NCBI GenBank assembly: GCA_944388635.1
Contig: CALXJN010000027.1
Location: 1-17,782, forward strand
DNA: 17,782 nt
Reading direction: 5' to 3'
Source: an uncultured Clostridia bacterium
GTDB lineage: Bacteria > Bacillota > Clostridia > TANB77 > CAG-508
Position 1 is the stretch's first letter. The number at the start of each line of letters is the position of its first letter. Positions 7,941-14,472 of the stretch are shown one piece after another. The position numbers and the translations under genes were made by a program. Under the pieces are notes generated by a model, which saw nothing but the letters and a program-made list of their open reading frames with translations, was not told the origin of the DNA and made no database searches.

Positions 7941-9553
7941 ATGAAAAATAACATATTTAAGTACATATTTATTATAATAGCAGTTCGGGTTAATTGGGTT
8001 TGCAATATACTATATATATCAAAAGGAAGAAGCACCTACAAACGAAATAAATGTAGTTACAGAAAATGAGACAGAAGAAATAAAAAATATAAGACTTGGA
8101 ATATCAAATATAGATACATTAAACCCATTAACAAGTAAAAATCAAAATGTGCAAGATATGGCAATGCTCGTATTTGAACCACTTTTATATATAACAGAAG
8201 ATTTTAATTTAGAATATCGGCCTTGCAACAGAGTGGTCTAAAGCTGATGAAAAATCATATTTAATAAAGTTAAGAGAAGGTGTAAAATGGCATAATGGAA
8301 GTGATTTTACAGCAGAAGATGTAAAATATACAATAGATACAATAAAGGCAATAGGTAGTGACTATATATATTATTCAAATGTTTCAAATGTCGAGAGTGT
8401 AGAAATTGTTGGAACAAATTTAATTAAAATACATCTATATCAACCAGAGGAACTTTTTGAGTATAACTTAACATTCCCAATAGTTTCATCAGCTTTTTTT
8501 GCTGGGGAAGATGTTACAGTATCCTTAAAAGGAAATATCCCCATGGGAACAGGAATGTATAAATTGCAAACAATTGATATAAATTCTCAAATTGAACTAA
8601 AGACAAATACAAACTGGTGGAACATAGAAGAAAAAGCACCTAAAATAGAAGAAGTATATATCAAGGTATATTCATCAGCTTCAGAAATATATAATGCATA
8701 TAAGCTCGGAAGTATAGATATTTTAAATACTTCAAGAAATTCAAGCGTTGAAGAAAATATCGGAACTATTGGGTATAACATAAAAGAAAATTATGGAAGA
8801 AATTTTGATTATCTAGCACTTAATGTAGAAAGTGAGGCTATGTCTAATAAAGAAGTAAGACAGGCAGTTGCTTATGCAATAAATAAGCAAGATATAATAA
8901 ATAGTATATATGGAGGAAAATATATACAAGCCGATTATCCACTAGAATATGGAAGTTATTTATATAATATTGCAGCTGGAACAAATTATGAATATAATAT
9001 GGAGCAAGCAAAACGAATATTAGTAGATAATGGCTGGGAATATAAAAGTAAGTATTGGCAGAAGAAAATAGATAAGAAAAATGTAAGATTAAAATTAACT
9101 TTACTCGTAGATTCTTCAAATGAAACAAGAGTAAATGTAGCAAATATGATAAAGGATGATTTGGAAGAAGCTGGAATACAAGTTACTTTAAGAGAAGCTA
9201 AAGGAAATACTTATGATAGATATATAGAAAGAAAAGATTATGATATATTACTTACAGGAGTTACAGTAGGAGTAAAGCCAAAACTTAATAGATATTTTGG
9301 AGAAGGAAATTTGGCAAATTATACAAATGGTGAAGCTTTAAATATATTAAATGAAATATATAGTATATCAGACACAAATACTCTTAAAGAAAAATATCAA
9401 AGATTACAAGAAATATATCAAGAAGACAGAGCATATATTGGGCTATATTTTAATAAAACAACAGTAATATATAGTAAGAATTTAGCAGGAACGGTCAGCC
9501 CTAATTGGTATAGCTATTTCTATAATATGGAAACATGGTATAGAAAAAGTTAA
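7941..9553 (+). CDS. Peptide-type ABC transporter solute-binding protein (SBP_bac_5), two +1 frameshifts at CGG
   Basis: Read with the C of two CGG codons (7986, 8218) skipped, this gives one 536-residue protein. A single N-terminal membrane anchor (MKNNIFKYIFIIIAV, then GLIGFAIYY) is followed by an oppA/dppA-like ligand-binding domain: DTLNPLTSKNQNVQDMAMLVFEPLLY, KLREGVKWHNGSDFTAEDVKYT, and PMGTGMYKL near the middle. Both joins restore family-typical text ('LEYGLATEWSKADEKSY'). No lipobox cysteine is seen, so anchoring appears to be by the transmembrane helix rather than lipid. Without shifting, translation from the ATG at 7941 (AAAGGAAA upstream) ends after ~43 codons. The longest uninterrupted piece, 8543-9553, lacks the N-terminal third and has no ribosome binding site. 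No permease or ATPase partner is nearby. It could instead be a pseudogene. Confidence 0.75.
7986..7988 (+). other. +1 frameshift site 2: in-frame CGG, codon 16 of the solute-binding protein
   Basis: Zero frame reads GCA GTT CGG GTT AAT. Skipping C7986 gives GCA GTT GGG TTA ATT GGG (A V G L I G), completing the hydrophobic anchor helix. Zero frame reaches TGA 28 codons later. Confidence 0.65.
8218..8220 (+). other. +1 frameshift site 3: in-frame CGG in the solute-binding protein
   Basis: In the frame set by site 2, GAA TAT CGG CCT reaches TAA eight codons on. Skipping C8218 gives GAA TAT GGC CTT GCA ACA GAG TGG (E Y G L A T E W), the expected family segment. The two sites are exactly 77 codons apart in the joined frame. 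Confidence 0.65.
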
Positions 9554-9571
9554 AAATTTTTTCAAAAATAC

Positions 9572-9600
9572 TTGACCTTATAAAAATTTAAGTATATAAT
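9572..9600 (+). promoter_or_regulatory. Sigma-A promoter of the recA operon
   Basis: TTGACC (9572-9577) and TATAAT (9595-9600) with a 17-base spacer lie 38 bases before the recA start, in the only gap between the two operons. Confidence 0.75.
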
Positions 9601-9605
9601 ATCAA

Positions 9606-9619
9606 CAAACAAACGTTTT
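9606..9619 (+). promoter_or_regulatory. Probable LexA (SOS) operator in front of recA
   Basis: CAAACAAACGTTTT matches the Gram-positive LexA box CGAACRNRYGTTYG at 12 of 14 positions, with the AAC-N4-GTT core intact. It sits just after the -10 box, where bound repressor would block RNA polymerase. This is a consensus match only. Confidence 0.6.
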
Positions 9620-9637
9620 AAATAGGAGGAATTATTA

Positions 9638-10705
9638 ATGTCAAAAGAAAATAATGAAAAAAAAGCAGCTTTAGAAATGGCAATGGGACAAATCGAAAAG
9701 CAATTTGGTAAAGGTTCAGTAATGAAACTTGGAGAATACAAAGCAATGAATGTAGAAGCAATACCAACAGGAGCATTAAGCTTAGATATTGCACTTGGTA
9801 TCGGAGGCGTTCCAAGAGGAAGAATTATAGAAATATATGGGCCAGAAAGTTCTGGTAAAACAACATTAGCACTTCATATAATTGCAGAGGCACAAAAAGA
9901 AAACGGAGAAGTAGCATTTATAGATGCAGAACACGCACTAGATCCAGTATATGCTAAAAATCTAGGAGTAGATATAAATAATTTAATCGTATCTCAACCA
10001 GATACAGGAGAACAAGCATTAGAAATTGCAGAATCATTAATTAGAAGTGGAGCATTAGATGTTGTTGTTGTAGACTCTGTTGCAGCATTAGTTCCAAAAG
10101 CAGAAATAGACGGAGATATGGGAGATTCTCATATAGGATTACAAGCAAGACTTATGTCTCAAGCTTTAAGAAAACTTGCAGGTGCAGTTAATAAATCAAA
10201 AACAGTTATAATATTTATAAATCAATTAAGAGAGAAAGTAGGGGTAATGTTTGGAAATCCTGAAACAACAACAGGAGGAAGAGCACTTAAATTCTATGCA
10301 TCTGTTAGAATGGATATAAGAAAAGTAGAAAATATTAAACAAGACGGAGAAGTTATAGGAAATAGAGCAAGAGTAAAAATAGTTAAAAATAAAGTTGCTC
10401 CACCATTTAGAGAGGCTGAATTTGATATACTATATGGAAAAGGAATATCAAAAGAGGGAAATATCTTAGATATAGCTGTTAACTTAGATATTATTGAAAA
10501 AAGTGGTTCATGGTTTAGCTATAAAGGAACAAGAATTGGACAAGGTAGAGAAAATGTTAAAAAATATTTAACAGATAATCCAGAAGTAATGGCAGAAATA
10601 GAAGCTAAAATCAGAGAAAATATGAAAACAGCCTTTGAAAATAGCTTAGTAGAAGGAGAAGAGGAACAAGAAGTAGAAGAAATGCCAGAAGATATAGAAG
10701 AATAA
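9638..10705 (+). CDS. recA: Recombinase RecA
   Basis: A 355-residue full-length RecA, which forms ATP-dependent filaments on single-stranded DNA for strand exchange and stimulates LexA self-cleavage. Walker A GPESSGKTT is at 68-76. The VVVVDSVAALVPKAEIDGDMGD stretch (Walker B and L1) and the INQLREKVGVMFGNPETTTGGRALKFYAS stretch (L2) are intact. The tail is acidic (EEEQEVEEMPEDIEE), as in other RecA proteins. A perfect AGGAGG precedes the ATG. It has its own promoter and probable LexA box and begins the recA-recX-scpA operon. All GG-containing glycine codons are read normally and there is no CGG codon. Confidence 0.99.
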   Translation: MSKENNEKKAALEMAMGQIEKQFGKGSVMKLGEYKAMNVEAIPTGALSLDIALGIGGVPRGRIIEIYGPESSGKTTLALHIIAEAQKENGEVAFIDAEHALDPVYAKNLGVDINNLIVSQPDTGEQALEIAESLIRSGALDVVVVDSVAALVPKAEIDGDMGDSHIGLQARLMSQALRKLAGAVNKSKTVIIFINQLREKVGVMFGNPETTTGGRALKFYASVRMDIRKVENIKQDGEVIGNRARVKIVKNKVAPPFREAEFDILYGKGISKEGNILDIAVNLDIIEKSGSWFSYKGTRIGQGRENVKKYLTDNPEVMAEIEAKIRENMKTAFENSLVEGEEEQEVEEMPEDIEE

Positions 10706-10726
10706 TAAAATTGGAAGGAAGCATAG

Positions 10727-11170
10727 ATGTATACAGTAGAAGAATTTGATGAAAATAAAACAAAAGTTATGTCTTATGTTTTATATAAAAAAAGAACAGA
10801 ATATGAAGTAAGGAAAAAGTTTTGCAGTACTATAGAAGAAAATATGCTTGATGATATAATAGAGTATATAAAAGAAGCGGGATATATAAATGATGCAGAA
10901 TATGTAAAAAAACTATTCAACGAATATATGAACTTAAAATCTATGTCAATTAGAGAAATAAAGAATAAAATATATGCAAAAGGCGTGTATGTAGATTATA
11001 TAGAAGATTATATTAGTGAAAATAGAGAAATGCTAGATGAATATGAACTAAATTCTGCAAGAAAATTATATGAAAAGAAGATAAAGCTATCAGAACCAAA
11101 AAAAGTAAAAGTATATTTACTAAACAAAGGATTTACACAAGATGTACTTGATAAAATTGAAAAGGAATGA
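10727..11170 (+). CDS. recX: RecA regulator RecX
   Basis: A 147-residue, all-helical small protein. RecX family features are visible: an N-terminal AYxxLxxKxRTExEVRKKF-like repeat (VMSYVLYKKRTEYEVRKKF), a DDIIEYIKEAGYINDAEYVKKLF repeat unit, and a later SIREIKNKIYAKGV unit. RecX binds RecA filaments and limits or modulates their assembly. It starts 21 bases after recA with AAGGAAG upstream, the usual recA-recX pairing, and so should be SOS co-regulated. Confidence 0.93.
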   Translation: MYTVEEFDENKTKVMSYVLYKKRTEYEVRKKFCSTIEENMLDDIIEYIKEAGYINDAEYVKKLFNEYMNLKSMSIREIKNKIYAKGVYVDYIEDYISENREMLDEYELNSARKLYEKKIKLSEPKKVKVYLLNKGFTQDVLDKIEKE

Positions 11171-11178
11171 ATTAACTT

Positions 11179-11937
11179 ATGCAAAATACATTACTATTAG
11201 AGACAAATAAAATACAAATAAAAATAGAAAATTTTGAAGGACCACTAGACTTACTATGCCATTTGATAGACAAAAATAAAATGGATATCTATGATATTAA
11301 TTTAGATGAAATAACAAAACAATATATAGAATATATAAATCAAATGGAAAAAGAAAAATTAGCAATAAGCAGTGAATTCCTAATAATGGCATCAACACTT
11401 CTACTTATAAAATCAAAAGGACTTCTTCCAAATACGGAAAATACAAATGAAGAAGAAATAACAGAAGAAGAACTTATAAAAAGAATTATTGAATATAAAA
11501 AATACAAAGAAATAACTAAAAAGCTAAGAGAAATGTATGAAGAATATTCAGATAGAGTATTTAGGGGTAAAGAAGATATAAAGCTTCCAAAGCAAACATT
11601 AGATAAAAAATATGAGAAAGAAGTTATATCTACTTTATATAAAGTTGCACTTGAAAGATATGAAAGTAAAATAAACTTAAATGCTCAAAACATAGAAAAG
11701 ATAGCAATAAAAGATACATACACAGTTGGAAGTAAAGTAAAAGAAATGTTTAGAGAACTTATAAAAAGACCTAAATTTGTATTCAATAAAATGTATACAT
11801 TGTCAAAGTGTAATAAAATAGAAGTTGTAACAGCTTTTACTGGGCTATTAGAGCTTTCAAGAAGAAATAAAGTGCAGACAAACCAAGAAGAACTATTTGG
11901 AGATATAACAGTAGAAAAGAAGAAAAAAGTTAGTTAA
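11179..11937 (+). CDS. scpA: Segregation and condensation protein A (kleisin)
   Basis: A 252-residue kleisin that joins the SMC heads in bacterial condensin. The N-terminal signature is clear (IKIENFEGPLDLLCHLIDKNKMDIYDI). The helical middle and winged-helix C-terminus (KFVFNKMYTLSKCNKIEVVTAFTGLLELSRRNKVQ) complete the family pattern. It starts 8 bases after recX. Its usual partner scpB is not downstream; a DUF2953 gene follows instead. scpB must lie elsewhere or be absent. Confidence 0.95.
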   Translation: MQNTLLLETNKIQIKIENFEGPLDLLCHLIDKNKMDIYDINLDEITKQYIEYINQMEKEKLAISSEFLIMASTLLLIKSKGLLPNTENTNEEEITEEELIKRIIEYKKYKEITKKLREMYEEYSDRVFRGKEDIKLPKQTLDKKYEKEVISTLYKVALERYESKINLNAQNIEKIAIKDTYTVGSKVKEMFRELIKRPKFVFNKMYTLSKCNKIEVVTAFTGLLELSRRNKVQTNQEELFGDITVEKKKKVS

Positions 11938-11956
11938 AATAAGTATACTCTTTACA

Positions 11957-12042
11957 AAAAATGGTAAAACTAGAAATATATGTGTGAAAGGAGTGAGCAC
12001 ACATCTATGAAAATAGTTTTACTATTTTTTTGTACCATTTTT
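11957..12042 (+). promoter_or_regulatory. Structured leader enclosing the ytfI-like start codon
   Basis: AAAAATGGTAAAACTA (11957-11972) can pair fully (one G-U) with 12014-12029. It encloses a second stem ATGTGTG/CACACAT (11980-11986 with 11998-12004) whose loop presents the AAAGGAG ribosome binding site. The first ten bases of the left arm can instead pair perfectly with TACCATTTTT at 12033-12042, so two outer stems compete. The sequence is AT-rich, so thermodynamic relevance is uncertain. It could tune translation between scpA and the next gene. Confidence 0.35.
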
Positions 12043-12636
12043 GGGTTAATATTATTTAGTGTTATTTTAATTCTTTTATCTACAATAAAACTAAACATAA
12101 AAAACATAAGTATAAAAAATATTGAAAATGGAATTAAAAAGAAAGAAATAGATAAAGATTTTGATATATATCTTGAACTATATCTATTTGGAAAAATTAA
12201 AGCAGCAAAAATAAAAATAACAGATAAAATACTTAAAAAAATGCATGTAAAAGAAAATGTAGAAGATATCGAAAAGGATGTTAAAACTATAAAGAAAGTA
12301 AAATCACTAGAGATAATAAAAATGCTAAAAATTAAGATAGAAGAATTAAATTTAAATGCAGAAATAGGAACAGAAGAAATATTGCTTACAGTTTTTATAG
12401 TCACAATTCTTTCTTCAATTATAGGAATTGCATTTAGAAATTGCAAACATGAAAATGTTAAATATAGAATAATGCCATTGTATCAATTTGGAAATACTAT
12501 AAATTTTAACCTAAATTGTATAATTAATGTAAAAATGGTACATATTATCCATATAATATACATTTTATTAAAGAAAGGGATGATTAAGAATGAGCGAACA
12601 TCCAATAGAAGGTCTTATGATTACAGCTATGAATAG
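12007..12636 (+). CDS. DUF2953 (YtfI-like) membrane-anchored protein
   Basis: A 209-residue protein with an N-terminal membrane helix (KIVLLFFCTIFGLILFSVILILL), a basic/helical middle rich in Lys and Glu, a second hydrophobic stretch near 128-146 (LTVFIVTILSSIIGIAF) and a C-terminal hydrophobic beta/helix region. This pattern and the position just before gerW match the DUF2953/YtfI family of spore formers, whose function is poorly known. I chose the ATG at 12007 because AAAGGAG ends 13 bases upstream. The in-frame ATG at 11980 lies before that site. The last 47 bases overlap gerW. The C-terminal tail ERTSNRRSYDYSYE is encoded inside that overlap. Confidence 0.7.
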   Translation: MKIVLLFFCTIFGLILFSVILILLSTIKLNIKNISIKNIENGIKKKEIDKDFDIYLELYLFGKIKAAKIKITDKILKKMHVKENVEDIEKDVKTIKKVKSLEIIKMLKIKIEELNLNAEIGTEEILLTVFIVTILSSIIGIAFRNCKHENVKYRIMPLYQFGNTINFNLNCIINVKMVHIIHIIYILLKKGMIKNERTSNRRSYDYSYE

Positions 12637-13201
12637 CATTCAAGATATGGTTGATGTGAACACAATAATTGGAGAACCTATTGAAACAAATACAAATGTA
12701 ATAATAATTCCAATATCAAAAGTCTCATTTGGCTTTGCAGCAGGAGGTAGTGAGTTTAAAGGAGAAACTATAAACGAATACTCAAGGAAAGACGAAGAAG
12801 AGCAAGTACAATACAGATTGCCATTTGGAGGTGGAAGTGGAGCAGGAGTTAACATTAGCCCGATTGCCTTTTTGGTAGTACAAGCGAACAATGTAAAACT
12901 ATTACCAGTTTCACACTCATCTGCCGTAGATAAATTACTAGACTATATGCCAGATGCAATAGAAAAAGTAAATAATTTAATAAATAAACAAATGCAAATT
13001 AAAAAAGAAGAAAAAACAAAAGAACAAATGGCAGGAAACAAAGAAGCAAAGCAAGAAAAGACAACTACTTCTAGTAGAATAAAGCCGAGAAGAAATAGGA
13101 CAAAACAAAATGAAACTTATGAATATGAATATAACGAAGTTCCAGAAGAAGAGGAAAGCTTTAATAATATTGAAAATGAGTTAGATGAATTTGATGATTA
13201 A
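12590..13201 (+). CDS. gerW: GerW family sporulation protein (YtfJ)
   Basis: A 203-residue protein. The first ~130 residues are the GerW/YtfJ domain: SEHPIEGLMITAMNSIQDMVD, IPISKVSFGFAAGGSEF, a glycine-rich PFGGGSGAGV turn and ISPIAFLVV. In Bacillus the homologue is made in the forespore and needed for normal spore germination; I assume a similar role. The C-terminal ~70 residues are a charged low-complexity tail (Lys/Glu, ending EEEESFNNIENELDEFDD), likely disordered. AAAGGGA lies 9 bases before the ATG, inside the upstream gene. The pairing with DUF2953 is conserved among spore formers and is the main sign that this organism sporulates. Confidence 0.93.
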   Translation: MSEHPIEGLMITAMNSIQDMVDVNTIIGEPIETNTNVIIIPISKVSFGFAAGGSEFKGETINEYSRKDEEEQVQYRLPFGGGSGAGVNISPIAFLVVQANNVKLLPVSHSSAVDKLLDYMPDAIEKVNNLINKQMQIKKEEKTKEQMAGNKEAKQEKTTTSSRIKPRRNRTKQNETYEYEYNEVPEEEESFNNIENELDEFDD

Positions 13202-13288
13202 GCAAATAGTAAGAATAATTGCAAGTGGACAAGAATAAGATATAAAGAAAAAATAATTCTTGCTTAAAAGAAGGGATAGAGGTTAAAC

Positions 13289-14386
13289 GTGGTTGTAGAT
13301 GTTGGATACTTAAAAAAAGTAACAAAAAGATTGCTAACACTAATTATAACCATAGTAGGAATATATTTTGCATTCAAAATGGCTGTATTTTACATGCCAT
13401 TTTTGATTGCGTTTATTATTTCTGTACTTGTAGAACCAATTATAACAAAGCTCCATAACAAGACAAAACTTGCAAGAAAAACAAGCGCAATAATTGTCTT
13501 AATAGTAGTATTTATTATAATTCTAGCTCTTCTTGTATGGGGAATAGTAGTTCTTTTAGAAGAAGGCTCAAATTTACTTTCGTCTTTGAACTATTACATA
13601 GACGAAGGCTATAATTATATAACTAGCTATATTGATAGATTAAATTTTGATGAAATAAAACTATCAGGAGAATTAGAACAAATATTTAAAAACTCAACTT
13701 CTAATTTATTAGAAACAGTATCAAAATGGATAACTGAGTTTTTAACAGTGGTAATATCGAAAATATCTTCAATAGGAACGGTTGGAATTTACACGGTAAT
13801 AACAATACTTGCAACATATTTTATATGTGCAGATAGGTTATATATATTAGACCAAATAGAACATCATTTTCCAAGAGACTGGGTAAAGAAATTTAGTAAA
13901 AATATAAAGAAAATAATAACTTTGCTTGGAGGATATCTTAAGGCAGAAGTAATACTAATTGTAATAAACTTTGTGCTTGTATTAATCGGACTATTTGCAT
14001 TCGATATATTTGGGCTAAATGTAGGATATCCGCTTCTCATGGCACTACTTATAGCATTTGCAGATGCACTTCCAATAGTAGGCTCAGGTACAATTTTGCT
14101 TCCTTGGGCTGTTATATCAGCAATGAATGGAGATATAAATTTGGCACTTGCTTTATTTATATTATTTGTTGTAATAACAATAGTAAGACAATTATTAGAA
14201 CCAAAAGTAGTAAGTAACCAAATAGGAATACATCCAATATTTACGTTGATTGCAATGTATACGGGATATAAGGCAATGGGAGTAATGGGAATGCTAATTG
14301 GACCAATAATTATCATTATTTTAAAGCCAATTTTTGAAACACTTATAGATAAGGGAATAGTTAAAACAATATTTGATAAACGATAA
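13289..14386 (+). CDS. ytvI: AI-2E family / sporulation integral membrane protein YtvI-like
   Basis: A 365-residue polytopic membrane protein of the AI-2E transporter (UPF0118) superfamily. There are two N-terminal helices (about 14-60), a third at 65-90, a long soluble segment with FDEIKLSGELEQIFKNST, then a C-terminal bundle holding the family blocks DALPIVGSGTILLPWA and LEPKVVSNQIGIHPIFTLIAMYTGYKAMGVMGMLIGP. The C-terminal conservation and the neighbouring gerW favour the YtvI sporulation subgroup over a quorum-signal transporter. The GTG start at 13289 has GAGG 6 bases upstream and AAGGGA just before. It lies 87 bases after gerW with no terminator between, so it is probably the last gene of the recA operon. 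Confidence 0.85.
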   Translation: MVVDVGYLKKVTKRLLTLIITIVGIYFAFKMAVFYMPFLIAFIISVLVEPIITKLHNKTKLARKTSAIIVLIVVFIIILALLVWGIVVLLEEGSNLLSSLNYYIDEGYNYITSYIDRLNFDEIKLSGELEQIFKNSTSNLLETVSKWITEFLTVVISKISSIGTVGIYTVITILATYFICADRLYILDQIEHHFPRDWVKKFSKNIKKIITLLGGYLKAEVILIVINFVLVLIGLFAFDIFGLNVGYPLLMALLIAFADALPIVGSGTILLPWAVISAMNGDINLALALFILFVVITIVRQLLEPKVVSNQIGIHPIFTLIAMYTGYKAMGVMGMLIGPIIIIILKPIFETLIDKGIVKTIFDKR

Positions 14387-14398
14387 AAAGATACAAAA

Positions 14399-14459
14399 GA
14401 TACTTATATTTTGATTGACAGTAAACCAATAGGTAATATATAATCAAAATATAAGTGTC
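14399..14459. repeat. 18-bp inverted repeat around the permease promoter
   Basis: GATACTTATATTTTGATT (14399-14416) is repeated inverted at 14442-14459 with one mismatch, separated by 25 bases. The left arm overlaps the first bases of the -35 box. The right arm overlaps the last three bases of the -10 box and the likely transcription start. A regulator binding site is the simplest reading. No U-run follows, so it is not an ordinary terminator. Confidence 0.8.
14415..14444 (+). promoter_or_regulatory. Sigma-A promoter of the ABC permease gene
   Basis: TTGACA (14415-14420) and TATAAT (14439-14444), both perfect, with an 18-base spacer. They lie inside the large palindrome, and transcription should start near 14451. 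The leader is very short (about 22 bases), with GGGGGTGG 5 bases before the ATG. Confidence 0.75.
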
Positions 14460-14472
14460 GGGGGTGGAACAA

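Noticed and set aside
8543..9553. A separate gene starting at the ATG at 8543
   Set aside because: The ATG is internal to the solute-binding domain, has no Shine-Dalgarno sequence, and the same frame continues upstream to 8219 with family-typical sequence.
11980..12006. Longer start of the DUF2953 protein (MCERSEHTS)
   Set aside because: It would place the start before the AAAGGAG at 11987-11993 and adds a charged segment before the membrane helix.
13202..13288. Possible hairpin between gerW and ytvI (AAGAATAATT and AATAATTCTT)
   Set aside because: The arms match imperfectly, there is no U-run, and the sequence is too AT-rich to call a terminator.
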